Positions 1-11,672 of a stretch of 64,000 nt of DNA are shown here, piece after piece. The stretch lies in contig JBEWZL010000302.1 in the NCBI GenBank assembly GCA_045837725.1, positions 186,001 to 250,000 of the forward strand, in the 5' to 3' direction. Positions within the stretch are counted from its first letter, which is position 1, and each line of letters starts with the position of its first letter. The translations under genes were made by a program, and so were the position numbers. Source of the DNA: Vermamoeba vermiformis (lineage: Eukaryota; Tubulinea; Echinamoebida). Under the pieces are notes generated by a model. The model was not told the DNA's origin. It saw only the letters and a program-made list of their open reading frames with translations, and searched no databases.

Positions 1-149
1 CCGCTCCGGTGATTCCTTACTCACCTAATCAACCGCCAATGCCTATTCTACCACCTCCTGGACATAATCCATACGGTCCTTCGCCCTACATGGAAGCTCC
101 TAGCCCTATGACTCAAATAAATTACGGACCGCCACATCCACCGTATTAA
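1..149 (+). CDS. C-terminal end of a Pro-rich protein (5' part outside window)
   Basis: An open frame enters from the left edge at base 3 and stops with TAA at 147-149, giving 48 codons rich in Pro, Tyr, Met and Asn and ending PPHPPY. Short proline runs resemble ligands for SH3, WW or profilin-type modules, which is inference. The next gene (391-1821) also ends in a Pro/Gln/Ala-rich cytoplasmic tail, so this may be the tail of a tandem paralogue with its membrane part to the left. No family can be named from the fragment. Confidence 0.5.
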   Translation, partial: APVIPYSPNQPPMPILPPPGHNPYGPSPYMEAPSPMTQINYGPPHPPY

Positions 150-390
150 TTACCGCATTGATACACAAACCTTTCTGTAACATAAATAGGCGTAAAAAAG
201 ATATTTTTTCGTATTTACAAACTGTGCAAGCAGCTTTTCCTAATTAGGAGACCATCCTATGAAATGTGAGCGAAAATACGCAAAAAAAGAACCTTTAAAA
301 CAGAAAAATTGCGTTTTATAATTTATAGCCCATTTATGATAAATCAAGCACAGACGCAATACTAGATCTGTAATAGAAGCAGTAACGGAA

Positions 391-1821
391 ATGATCTGTC
401 GCACTCCTTACCTACAAATCTTTTTGCTGGGCTTGTTAAGCTCTGCTGTTCTCGCTCAACGTGCCTATTGGAATGCTAACCCAGGAGCAAGTTATGGAGT
501 ATATTGTAAGACGCAAAGCGAAGCTAGAAGAAAATTGTTCCGAAATTATTCTTTTTGTACCGAATTTTTTTATTTTTAAAGTTTTAAAAGCTAATGAATT
601 ATTATGCACAGCTGGCTTTGTTTCGTTTATCTGCCCAAACGGCGCCGTATTGATGTCGAACCAGTACATTTCAAACTCTTTTCAAGCCGACAATAATTTA
701 CCTTACTGGTACGATTGCCAGCCTTCCTTTATGAACAGCGTGGATGGCGTAAGTATTGCATTGCTAATCATTAGCGCTTAATCGTGGATTATTATTAAAT
801 GACCCGATCTTTTTACCACACCATTTCGTTCTGACTGTTTTTCCAGATTATCACCGTGAATGTAACGCTGGAAGGTTTAGACTCTGTTACGTACACGGTC
901 TCGAAGTACAAGTCGGAGATCTTTAGGGACGGCATTGACTTGGCTCAATCTTCACTCGATCGGATCGGATTTCAAATCGATTCTGGAGCGCTTGTAGTCA
1001 CCTTCTTAGGTCCTTGTAAGCACTATTATACTTATTAATATAATGCTAATAACAATTATTTTCAAGCTTGTGGCAATGGAGTGCGCGAGTACCTCCAGTT
1101 CGAAGACTGCGACAATGACAGTGATTCGAGATGCTTGTTCTGTGCTTGCGTAGAGTAAGTAGGCTATATATATAGTACTATTTATATTAATATTGGTTTA
1201 ATAGTGGTTCATACGCTGACTACAATGACTTTACGTACAAATCGTGCAATGACTATTCATCATCCTCTAGCTACTCTTCATCATCAGGACTTATACTCGG
1301 GATAGTTATCCCTATTGCAGTCGTAGTGCTTATATTGATCGTGGTACTCAGAGTGTTGTGCATTAGAGGGTAATAAAAAATAATTCGAAGAAAAAAAATA
1401 ATTAATTATTTGTAGCATTATTATGACTGGTAGACGCAGACGAACCGCAGAAATGGAGATTGAAATGGCTCAACAACAAGCTGTTGAAGGCGCTGTACCT
1501 CAAGGAGCAGTTATGGTTGTTCAACAACCTGGTGTTGTACCGCTGGATCAAGGTGTTCAACCGGGCCAATACCCTAATTACATAGCACCTGCGGCATACC
1601 CTCAAGTACCTCTTAATCAACAACAGCCGTCTTATGTCGTTGTCAATCCTTCTGCACCTTACGGAGCTGTGCCAAAAGCGGATCCAAACGCGCAGCCCTA
1701 CATCACGGCTAATTACGCTGCTCAGCCCGTTGCGCAATTCGCTCCTAATAATAACAATATTAATACCAATGTCGTAGTTGCATCTCCCCCTCCTCCCAAC
1801 GGTGCATTTGCAACAAACTAG
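391..1821 (+). CDS. Single-pass type I membrane protein with Pro/Gln-rich cytoplasmic tail
   Basis: Six exons join in frame: 391-505, 612-748, 847-1015, 1067-1154, 1205-1369, 1416-1821. The ATG at 391 is followed by a clear signal peptide (about residues 1-22, ending VLAQ). The ectodomain has several Cys and a Ser-rich stalk. One hydrophobic helix follows (LILGIVIPIAVVVLILIVVL), then a basic stop-transfer stretch (TGRRRR) and a cytoplasmic tail of about 130 residues rich in Gln, Pro, Val and Tyr. The last intron (1370-1415) removes an in-frame TAA directly after the membrane helix, so the apparent separate downstream reading frame is its tail. This is receptor-like topology with no recognised domain. 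The Pro-rich end resembles the fragment at 1-149. Confidence 0.7.
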
Positions 1822-2071
1822 ATTGACTTTGTACTAAGAATAAACATATGAGACTTGGATTGTATATTTTAATTATTAATAATATTCGACGATTTGATAT
1901 TAAATATTGAGATTGAAATGAACGTCTTACCGAAGATTGGTAGGAGTAATTAAGTGAGTTTTGTTCGTCGAAATAACGAAGGCAATTCAAATGACCACGT
2001 GGTAATAAAGTTACTATTTACATGCGTTAAATAACTACTCTAATAGCGTCCTCTTAGCAATGATATTATAC

Positions 2072-3670
2072 TTAGCTACTCGAGTCATCTTCCGCCTCTT
2101 CCATCTCTTCTTTCTCTTGCTCTTTCTGATCGTAAGGAATGCTCGTGTTGTATCTGCCAGGCATGCTACTGCTCACACTAGGCTTGGCGATAGTACTACT
2201 AACACTGCGCTTCCTGTAATAATCAAACGTAATTAGAAAAAAGATATGAAGATCTAGATGCGGATCTAGCAAACCAACAAATTTAATTTCAATTCGGTTG
2301 TAATAGATTTGTATGAATAATATGTACTATATATAGTACTATTATAGGTCATTAAGACTTGCCTTTTCTTCTGATCTTGCACGAGGTAGATTACAATAGC
2401 GATACACAATAGGAACAGTGATATGCTAACAACAACAGCAGCAATAATGCCTGCAGTGTCGCGCTGTTTTTCGCAATCAAATCGTGGCGGATCATACGCG
2501 AAATAACGCGTTACAGGATCGCATGTACAATCATCGTTGCAACCTTTTCCACCGATCTCGCATTGTTCGTCTCCTGATAAAATTCCATCGCCACAACCTA
2601 CGTAAGTTAAATGTTATAATACTAAGATATTGTATTAATAATATAGTGCCACAAAATTGCTCCGATTTAAAAAAACACTGAGGTTCGGTACACGCGATCT
2701 GGCAACTTTCGAACGATGGTCAAGAGCGTCTTGACGACAAAAAGGTCTGTAATATAGTTTAATATGACGTACCATAGCTCGTGAACTGAATGTCATAGGT
2801 AAATCGACTACGGCCTCGCACAGCAAAGGAATTCAAGTTGCTGATCCGGATGTCAAACACGGTTCTAGGAGCGAAGTCCACAGTGCCGAACAAGACTTGA
2901 AATATTTGTGACTCGCTTAGAACTAGCTTGTCTAGTGCTTGACCGTCTTGGAAAACTGAAAAGACCATCGTCTGCAGATTTGATCAAAGTTAGTAATAAT
3001 AACCATTTTGATCCAAGAAAATCATAAACCAGTTAAAGGATATTAATTAATATGGTAACATTAGCGCGAGTAATGTTTTACGCTAAGAGAAGTAGAAAAT
3101 GCATCATCAAGTTGCATGAAGAAAGTTCGGCCTTTACACGGGGTTAGAACTTACTTCATCAATGCCATTTGTTAACGAGGTGATGCAAGAGCTTGTATTA
3201 GATTGATCTATTAACGACACGTTCGCATTTGTAACTGGCCAGTAAAACGATTTTGATAAAATTGCATTGTTGCCACATCTGACTTCCATAACCATAGTAC
3301 TGTTCGTAGTTGCTATAAAGATATGATATTAGCTCATTGCGAATTTTTATTGGTATTTTAAGGTTAAAGGAGCTTGACTGAAAAATAATCTTTCTTGATC
3401 TCCGAATTATTCCTTCTTTTTTCATTTATTTATTTTATTTTTAGTGGCCAAAAATTACTTTAATTAATTTTATAACGATATTGATCAAACTAGCAATTAT
3501 TATTAGCCGTTTAACAAATTTCATTTTTCAAACTTACCGATCACAAGCCCGGTTCGCGTTACTGTTGCTGTTAATGATTGTTTGGCACTACCACCATATA
3601 TACATACACTGAATATTAATATATACAATAATAAACTCCTTAATAGATGCTTTGATTCATATGAAGTCAT
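2072..3670 (-). CDS. Type I membrane protein with Cys-rich CGDG-type (DUF4215-like) repeat
   Basis: The ATG at 3670 opens a signal peptide (LLRSLLLYILIFSVCIYGGS). Ectodomain exons follow at about 3155-3316 and 2760-2955. A Cys-rich stretch reads CGDGILSGDEQCEIGG then GCNDDCTCD, the pattern of the DUF4215/Myxococcus Cys-rich repeat. Next come a membrane helix (residues around VVVSISLFLLCIAIVIY), a basic KKRKR stretch and a short acidic cytoplasmic tail ending EDDSSS. The last intron (about 2214-2364) has a GC donor (AAAAG|GCAAGT). The join between the exon ending near 2773 and the Cys-rich exon does not keep frame with any simple acceptor I found, so a small exon is missing from my model or there is a frameshift near 2640-2760. 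Confidence 0.6.
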
Positions 3671-3844
3671 TTTTAGCTCGAGCCTCGATCTATTTACAGC
3701 ACTAGTGCTGTAATGAATGTTGCACTCGTTAATACAAATATAATATAATTTCACCACTTTAATGGTGTTTCATTGCAACCTGTGAGCGAGTATAAATGGG
3801 GCCCGCCGAAATTAAATGACCAAAACAAGCCGGGGCATTAGAGA

Positions 3845-3875
3845 GGGACCCGTTTATGTAAACCGGGCCGGACTG
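3845..3875 (+). repeat. Left terminal inverted repeat of the MITE
   Basis: Begins GGGACCCGTTTATG. Pairs with 4331-4361 with a single mismatch at the 19th base. Confidence 0.85.
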
Positions 3876-4330
3876 GAAAACTGACGTACAAAAACCGACC
3901 CGACATTAGGCCGGCTTAAGTTGAGATATCCTTTACACCACGATACCGTACTTACCCACCTATTTTTTATGATACCTTGGGCCTACTTTACCGTAACAAT
4001 TTCGATGCGACCACGAATGGTGACAGTTCCCCTCCCATAGCAGATTGCATCGATTTCCAGATCTCCATCATAGAAGCCAAAGATCAAATAAATTCTGCCA
4101 TAAAACATCATAATCTATGTAGGGCATCCTATCTTACAAGGCATAAGTGCTATCATGATGAGATTGAATGGTCGGATCTACGAGATTCGTTCCAAAGCAT
4201 TTTCTTTTAAAATCACCTTCCAGTCATGTAGTCCTTAGTGTCGCCAGCATATCCCAACTGGAGATAGGTGATTTGGTGCTAGTCCGGCAAACCGGCAAAA
4301 GGTCGGCTTTGAAATCGGACGTCGGTTTTT

Positions 4331-4361
4331 CAGTCCGGCCCGATTTACATAAACGGGTCCC
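4331..4361 (-). repeat. Right terminal inverted repeat of the MITE
   Basis: Ends CATAAACGGGTCCC and is followed directly by the target duplication ATTAGAGA. Confidence 0.85.
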
Positions 4362-4542
4362 ATTAGAGAATTCGCTTGCATTCTATAGACAAGTTCAACC
4401 TCTCATTTAAGGACGTCCATACCGATCTAGCGGTGATCCAACGTACGAACGAACTTTTTCATTTGGATGTGGGATCTAAAAGATCGTACGAGCTCGATAG
4501 CACTCACAAATGCGCAAATTTCGTCGAGTGATTATTTTTACA

Positions 4543-6520
4543 TCAATAATTTACAATTTCAAAAGGCTGTTCGTCTTTCAGTCCTTCTTTCTTGTCCAGC
4601 GCGGGATCTTCTTTCTTCTCCAACGCCGGATCTTCTTCTTTTGCCCAGTACTCTTCTCGAACTCGTTCAATAATGGCCCACTCTTCTAATTTTCGTACTC
4701 TTCGAATGAACCAACTGCCTTGTGCTATAGCGCTCAATACGTCTTTTTCTTCAACGAATTTTTCGTAGTCCCAACTCTTCATATGGACGTTATGATAGAT
4801 AAACGGCTCATCTGGCAAAACTCGCTTTACAGCGTTAATGATGGCATGTTCATCGGGTATCATGCTATGTCTATATGAAAATATGACGTCCCAGAAGTCT
4901 TGGGACGAGACTAGCTTCTCGATCGCGGATCTACTGAAGACTTTCCATTGTGATGCTTTGAGAGTGTGATTGACATACGGCGGGTACTTCGGGGAAAAGT
5001 TTGGATGCTTTATAGTTCTACATTTGTAACGTCGTTAGAAAGTGCGTTGAAAAAGGCAGAATTAACGTTAAAAAATCGGCAGTTCGCAGAAATTGCTTGT
5101 ATATCATTCGTTATATAATATGCATTAAAGAGTCTATTTAAGCGAGTTATGTTGAAAATTTCGAGGGTTGCGTACTGACCTGATCGAGGATCCGCAATCC
5201 AGCCAGACATCGTTGAATCGATAAGTGGCATCAACTACCGTGCAAGTGCTGTTATAACCTTGCGAATAAGGCACAGCATAAGGACACTCCAATATCGATT
5301 GGCCTTTCAATTCTTTGAGACGTTCCGGGATGAGATCCGCTGGTACGACAAATCCATCGCCATCGCTGATGTTAATTAAATAGTCCCAATTTTCCATTTT
5401 TAGCAATTCTAGCCACGCACTGACTTCCATATAAACCAACGAAATTCCGCCCCAATTGCCAAACCACCGAGTCGGTAGATCTCTGACTTCAGGGAACATC
5501 TGCAGGACGTTGTTATACTCTTCTGTAATGCGCGAGTTGTAATCGAACGTCGAATAGATAATGCTGTTGTTAGCTGTCTTGTTCTAAAAATAGAAAATTA
5601 ATGATTGGTCCAACCGGAAAAAACAAGAATTTAATGACGTTAAAGCGACATTAAAATTGATGTCTAGGTTATGTATAGTATATTGATAACAAGGTTATAA
5701 ACCATTCCTTGAGAATCTAATGGCTGAGGTAACTTACGGAGATGTGGTCAAACGCGTAATGCAGAAACGCAGGCGTGGTTGCGCTCATTGCTACATATGC
5801 TACTTTTGGGTCGTCGTAATTTGGTTTGTACGAGGATGGCGCTCGGTTCTTGTATTCTAACACCAAACTGGCCATCTGTAAGTCGTTCTCCGTTAAAATA
5901 TTCTGAGTGAGGTACGGAGACCTACGGTACGTTAGTATGCTATATTAACGTCTATATGATACTCACACTTTGTTTAAAGCAGATTTAAGGTTCGGATCTT
6001 CCAAATAAGTATGACCAGAACAGAGGTTATTTTGTAACGTGTCTGTGCACGTCAAAGGAGCACGATATTTGCCCTCATCGCGAAGATGAGCATATAGATG
6101 AAAAGACGTCACTACTTCTGTACTATTGTTGCATTCTGAAAAAATCATTTAGTTTGTGAACCAGATCCGCTTTACTGCGTATTTCGAATTTAATTCGCAT
6201 AGTAGGTTCGAGTATACTTTAAATATTGATATACTCTGATATTATTTCGAGAGTATAATAGGATGTCAATTGTAATACCAGATGCCAGATGAATAAAAAA
6301 AAGATGACTTACGGATCGTGACACTTTTAGGCTGATATTCATACTTGGTTATAAATGTATTCGGGCTTATATACGACTTAATATAAGCAACGTCGTCTTG
6401 TCCTTCAATTAAGGGCCTTTTCAGAAACGCGGACACTTCATTCGCAACTACCCAATAGTGCGTTAACACGAGAATGCTATTAACTAGAAGACCTATAAGC
6501 ACTAATGATAGGACAATCAT
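4543..6520 (-). CDS. GT14 family glycosyltransferase (Core-2/I-branching, xylosyltransferase-like)
   Basis: Five exons join in frame: 6313-6520, 5967-6135, 5738-5921, 5180-5583, 4543-5017. Residues 1-20 form a signal anchor (MIVLSLVLIGLLVNSIL), predicting a type II Golgi enzyme. Hallmarks of the Branch domain follow in order: WGGISLVYMEVSAWLELL, then WDYLINISDGDGFV, then KASQWKVFSRSAIEKL, then PDEHAIINAV. GT14 enzymes transfer GlcNAc or xylose from UDP-sugars to glycan or protein acceptors; the donor cannot be told here. The C-terminus adds a charged tail with a repeated KKEDPAL unit. A splice acceptor just upstream (near 6555) leaves open a short extra 5' exon. Confidence 0.85.
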
Positions 6521-7140
6521 AGTGCGCGCGGTCCTGTCACAGTTGGCATAGGACCTGCGGAAGACAAATCCGTTAAAAAAATGAAATTACTCGTATGCGT
6601 TTCTTATGAATTAAAGTTGATTATTTGGAATATATTTTATACAATGCCGCTTATTTATTGAGATATTGCACGCTGTTAGCAATTAATTAAATAGATCCCG
6701 GCAGTTATTTTACCGTTTTGCTTTTTTTTTAATTAATTTAACTTGCTTCATAGTCGTGATTAATATTTAATACTATAATGAAGCTAATATTGCAGTTAAT
6801 AATTCGATTTAAGCGAGTCAAATGGATGGATGGGTTCCCTTGGCAGCCAAACAATTACGCAAGTAACTATAGCTGAGGGCAATAAAATAATTAAAATTAC
6901 TTACTTAGCTATAAATGCTAGCATGCTGGCGTCAATGAACGGGTGGTGTCCGTTTTGCTTGGGACAACAAAAAACTCCGGACAGCAACCTGGCAAACTAT
7001 GACCAAGTGCTCGTGCTGTCTCAAGATAGGTACGAACAAAACAATTAACCACGCCATAAAACTATCTGTCCCGTAGATTTCAATAGGGTGTTTTTTTTTT
7101 CTAACGCGCAAGTAAGAATTCAAATATTTTTTTTATTTAA
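6521..7140. other. Intergenic region between divergent glycosyltransferase genes
   Basis: AT-rich stretch between the GT14 start (minus) and the GT8 start (plus), so it should hold both promoters. It has poly-T tracts at about 6721 and 7088. A frame at 6830-7048 has no family resemblance and no matching splice context, so I do not call it a gene. Confidence 0.5.
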
Positions 7141-8142
7141 ATGGCAACACCACGTAAAAGGACTGCTTTAATAGCTGCTGCAACATGTGTTGTATTATTT
7201 ATTTATGTCACGATCAAAGGCCCTACTGAACGATTTATTGAGGATGTACCAGATGACGTCGATGCCAGATCTGACCACTTGAGCCACTGCTCCCGCAATT
7301 TAGATAAAATATCCGAAAAATTCGTCGAGCTTAGAATACCAGAAGGCACTCATGGACAAGGAGGCGGCACTGGAGAACGCGAGAGTACAGATTGCATTTT
7401 CTCAATAATGACAGATATTGATTCCACTCCTCTGGTGCAAGTGTTAGGCTATTCGATGATCAAAGAAAAATCTAAAGGATTAAAAGTAATGCTTATTCCT
7501 AAGAAGCTCGATAGAGGAGATGTTAGAGAGGATTTGGAAGCGACGGGCTGGATTCCAGTTGTAGTGGGCCCAATATACCCAACAAAATTACTGAAGGACG
7601 AAGAATCATTGCACTCTTATATGAAGCTTCATATGTGGGCTTTTACAGAGTGCAAAAGCATAATTTATTTGGATGTCGCTACCATCGCCACCAAAAACTT
7701 CGACGAGCTCCACGATTTATTCAAAAGCACGGAAATATCAGACTTTGCTGCTGTATTTGATTCGAAGAATCAATTGATCGATACGGCCGTCATGGTTTTC
7801 AAGCCAAATCTGGCTGAATACCACAAACTACTGAAAAAAATGTGCACGAGCAAAGTCAAGTCCAATATGGCCACAGGATACTTAACATTCGATGGTTTAA
7901 TATCCCAGCAGTACTCCCTATCAATGCTCAATTTACCTGCAAAGTATAATGTCGATAGTAATGCCTGGGCTAAAAAATCAGCAGACGAATGGCAAGAGCA
8001 GCAAAAAAATACAAAAATAATTCATTATACAAAAGACAAGCCAGGAATGTACGTAGATCTCACTGGTGCAGTCTTTGATGTTTGGTATTATGCGCGCAAT
8101 GATATGATCGAATATTTGGAGACGCATCATACGCATGAATGA
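7141..8142 (+). CDS. GT8 (glycogenin-like) glycosyltransferase with altered DxD motif
   Basis: Single-exon gene of 333 codons. Basic N-terminus then a signal-anchor helix (about residues 9-24), so a type II membrane protein. The GT8 core is visible from about residue 85: YMKLHMWAFTECKSIIYLDV corresponds to the KL..W.L..Y..V.YLDAD block, followed by FDELHDLF, AVMVFKPN and KIIHYTKDKPG near the end. The family metal-binding DxD is here DVA (about residue 179), so the second Asp is missing. GT8 enzymes use Mn2+ bound by DxD to hold the UDP-sugar, so activity may be lost or changed. The absence of introns is unusual among its neighbours. Confidence 0.8.
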   Translation: MATPRKRTALIAAATCVVLFIYVTIKGPTERFIEDVPDDVDARSDHLSHCSRNLDKISEKFVELRIPEGTHGQGGGTGERESTDCIFSIMTDIDSTPLVQVLGYSMIKEKSKGLKVMLIPKKLDRGDVREDLEATGWIPVVVGPIYPTKLLKDEESLHSYMKLHMWAFTECKSIIYLDVATIATKNFDELHDLFKSTEISDFAAVFDSKNQLIDTAVMVFKPNLAEYHKLLKKMCTSKVKSNMATGYLTFDGLISQQYSLSMLNLPAKYNVDSNAWAKKSADEWQEQQKNTKIIHYTKDKPGMYVDLTGAVFDVWYYARNDMIEYLETHHTHE

Positions 8143-8333
8143 ACCAAAGTATAGCAACAATGTCATATATTAGCGTTCAATAAGATGTAGATAAATTAAT
8201 TTGTAATATTTGAACGCTCTGTAAATAAATTTCGTTACACAAAACTCAAATAACTTGATTTTTCAGTTCGTTGTTTAGATCCATATTAAATACAACGCTG
8301 ATACACTAAACCGTCATATTTTCGTTCTAGAAT

Positions 8334-11300
8334 ATGGCGTCGTTGCTACGAGGAGCGCATCTGACCTTAAAAAAGAGTTTCAGATCCGCTGTACGATCTA
8401 CACAAACAAAGAATATTAATGCAACGTTATTATTTCATACCAAAAATAATAGAGGTTTATTTACTGACCGAAAGAGCAAGAATATTTTCGCGCAGGTAAG
8501 CAAAATAAATAATAAAATAATGCATATTATTTTTAAAATACCTGTGCCATTATTTACTCATTTGTTGCTTATAGAATGTAATGAAAGCCAATTATACAAA
8601 TTTTGCAACCGTTGGAACTTCATTATTAAAGAATGATGCCAAGATCCAGTTTTTTCAAAATAACGTAGGTTCTGACATAAAGCCAACTTCCTATGCGATT
8701 CTAATTATTAATAAGACCATTGCACAATCAAAGAATGCAAATAACAACAGTTCAAAGGCACAAGAGTCCTTTGAACAGTTCTACGGACGACATTTCGCGA
8801 TCTTGAGGCAATTTTTCAATTACAGACAGAACAATAGTCAACAAGATAATAAGAGCGAGAATAATACAAACTCGCGATTCGATTTCAATTCGAAGAATTG
8901 GGATCCGCTTTCTTTATTCAGCGCTGAAATTTGGACTTCACTTATTGTTGTCGCTCTTGGATCTCTTTTGCTATTAGGACAAGTAAGAGCCTCATATTAG
9001 TAATGCTATTGGTATAATTAATTATTTTTAGACTGCTCATGCTGAAGAAGCTCCTGAAACAGTCAAGCCTGAAGTTATCGTTGAATCCACAGTACGCGAA
9101 ATTGCCTATTTAGGAAATATTCAATGTGGTTAAATTATGCTATATATAGATGAAAGAGACAAAAAAGAGCTTCTGGAGGAAGTTGTGGGAGATCATTTAC
9201 AAAGAATTGCCGTATTTGATTGGCGCTCTAATTATGGTCGTAGCTTCGTCTTTTACTGGTAATGAAAAACAAATCTAGAATAGTATTTAATATGGAAATA
9301 TTAATCTTTGAATAGGCCTTGTTATGCCTAAATACGTCAAAACATTGATCGACATGGTTGGCGTCGCCGAAAAATCTCAGTTGATCCGACCAGTCATGCA
9401 ATATTTAGGCCTCGTTCTATTGTACGTAAATTAATATAGCGTGTATAGTATATTAATTTCCTTTTATAGGCAAGGATTACTGTCATTTGCATTTTCGTCG
9501 TTGCTGTCCATTGGCGCCGATAAAATCGCCGCACGATTGAAACAACGACTACTCGATTCAATTCTGCAACAAGAACTCGCGTTTTTTGACAAACAAAACA
9601 CTGGGGAACTGTTGTCGCGCGTGAACGAAGATATCGGTGAAGTCAGACACGCCATTAAAAACACGTAGGTTTTTGCGTTACTTTTTGTTAAGATTTATAT
9701 CGATATTAATGCACTATGTAAGTATTGGATTAGGTATTCGTAGCGCTACTGGTGTCTTTGGTGGCATTGTGTCACTTCTGTTGATCTCAAAACGACTCAC
9801 TTTGATGGTCGGACTTCTTATCCCCGCCATGGTATTCATTGGCACTATTTACGGACGGTACGAAGTTATCACGTACTTTATTCATTCAATAAAATCTAAT
9901 GCGCTATCATTCAGATATTTGAGACAGTTATCGCGAAGCAGTCAAGATTTGTGGGCCAAAGCCTCGTCAAAGTCCGAAGAAGTAATTAGCAACGTGAGAA
10001 CAGTTCGAGGTAACGTGCAAAAATAATATGAGTTCTTGCCTTACTGACTCGCTGTGTAGCATTTGCAAATGAAAAGTACGAGAGTGAACGTATTGCCAGC
10101 GCGTCAAATGCAGCAATGAACAAAACGATCAAATTTAGCGTGGCCTTAGCGCTGTTCCAAAGTAAGATCACGAGCATGTACCCGACCAAATTACTCATTT
10201 TCTAATACTAGGCTTGTCTGGCCTCGCCATCAACGGCTTAATGTTGATTGTGTTGGGCATGGGTACCTTGGGCAGCCATTACTTTGGTGGCGGAGAAACA
10301 TTGAGCGGTGGCAGTTTGACGCAATTTATGGTCACAACGTTGAACGTGGAACGATCATTTGGTATGTTTAATAACACGACCACACCAGTCGCGTGGCTAA
10401 CGTTCTATTTTTAGCCATGCTGTCGATTTTGTTCGGTCAAGTCGTGCGTGGTGTTGCTGCGGGTCAACGAATCTTTGAAATTCTTGATAGAAGACCTGAA
10501 GTCGATATTCATCGCGGACAAGAACTGGCTGGAGTTGACGGCAAGATTGAGTTCTATGGCGTTGACTTCAGATACCCCACGCGAAAGGACATTAAAGTGC
10601 TTGACAACATCAGTTTTACACTTGAGTCTGGTACGACAATTAGTTCTTATTGACCTCGATATTATTTATTAACGTTGTAATAGGCAAGATCTATTCTCTC
10701 GTTGGCTCGTCAGGTTCAGGAAAGAGCACTATTGCTTCAGTAAGTCCTCACCGGATCCATTTTAAAACCGAACTAACATGCACCCTTTAGTTGATTGAAC
10801 GATTCTACGATCCTGAAGCAGGTGCTATTTTGTTAGACGGTGTTGATACAAAGTCGTTGAAGCCTTCTTGGCTAAGAAAGCAAATCGGCCTCGTAGGACA
10901 AGTACGTAATAGAAACACAGTAGCGTGAAGACACAGATCTGACATGGTACTTAAATAGGAACCGGTTCTATTCCAAGGCACAATCTTAGAGAACGTTCGA
11001 TATGGCAACACTACCGCTACTCAAGAAGAAGTGATTGAAGCTTGCAAGATTGCGCATTGCCACGAGTTCATTACAAAGTTCCCTGCGCAGTACGAGACTA
11101 CTGTTGGAGAACGTGGTGTTCAACTATCTGGCGGACAAAAACAACGGTAGAATATGCACTCTAGATGAATAATAATCCTAATACTTATTTTAGTATCGCT
11201 ATTGCTCGTGCTTTGTTGAAGAATCCGAAAATCCTGATCCTCGACGAAGGTAAGCAAGATCTGCGTATGAATTCTCATGAATAATCTAATACCTTTGTTT

Positions 11301-11594
11301 TAGCTACTAGCGCTTTGGATGCTGAAAGTGAGATGCTTGTTCAAGAAGCGATGCAGGTATGAATTTCCTAATTTGGTAATAAAACGTACTGACCTGGTGC
11401 TGTCTTAGGCGTTGATGAAGAACAGAACTGTGTTGATTATTGCTCATAGATTGTCGACTATTAAGCACTCCGATTGTATCTTCGTCGTGCAATCAGGCAA
11501 AATCGTTGAAAAAGGTACGCATAAGGATCTGATGGCTGAAAATGGTATTTATTCGAAATTAATCAAACAACAATTTGCTACCGAAATGAAATAA
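8334..11594 (+). CDS. Mitochondrial-type ABC half transporter (ABCB/Mdl-like)
   Basis: About 17 exons, introns mostly near 50 nt. The N-terminus is basic, hydroxylated and acid-poor ([20 protein letters not shown]), like a mitochondrial presequence. A six-helix ABC type I membrane domain follows ([35 protein letters not shown] is the conserved intracellular loop). Then one nucleotide-binding domain: Walker [11 protein letters not shown]-loop LVGQEP, signature LSGGQKQR, Walker B ILILDEATSALD, H-loop IIAHRLST. All catalytic residues are present. Half transporters of this class work as homodimers in the inner mitochondrial membrane exporting peptides or related substrates. Stop TAA at 11592-11594. 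The next gene converges on it within 80 bp. Confidence 0.9.
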
Positions 11595-11672
11595 TAAATT
11601 TAATCGTGTATATTCAAAAAGATATTTATTACAAACAAAATCAAAATAGATCCGCAAAAATATATTTTTCGC

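Larger units (their letters stand above)
3845..4361. mobile_element. Non-autonomous DNA transposon (MITE) with 31-bp TIRs and 8-bp TSD
   Basis: Terminal inverted repeats occupy 3845-3875 and 4331-4361. The left end begins GGGACCCGTTTATGTAAA and the right end is its reverse complement, with one mismatch over 31 bp and weaker similarity further inward. The element is flanked by a perfect direct repeat ATTAGAGA (3837-3844 and 4362-4369), the expected target-site duplication. At 517 bp it is too small for a transposase, and the short frame inside (about 3977-4210) resembles nothing I know. An 8-bp duplication is typical of hAT, P and Merlin superfamilies. The termini do not settle which. It sits between the 3' ends of a Cys-rich protein gene and a GT14 gene. 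Confidence 0.85.

Noticed and set aside
3977-4210. 77-codon frame inside the MITE as a transposase remnant
   Set aside because: Too short and without any DDE/D-type motif or zinc-finger pattern; it lies wholly inside the element.
6830-7048. 72-codon frame upstream of the GT8 gene
   Set aside because: No family resemblance; lies in the expected divergent promoter and does not splice into the GT8 frame.
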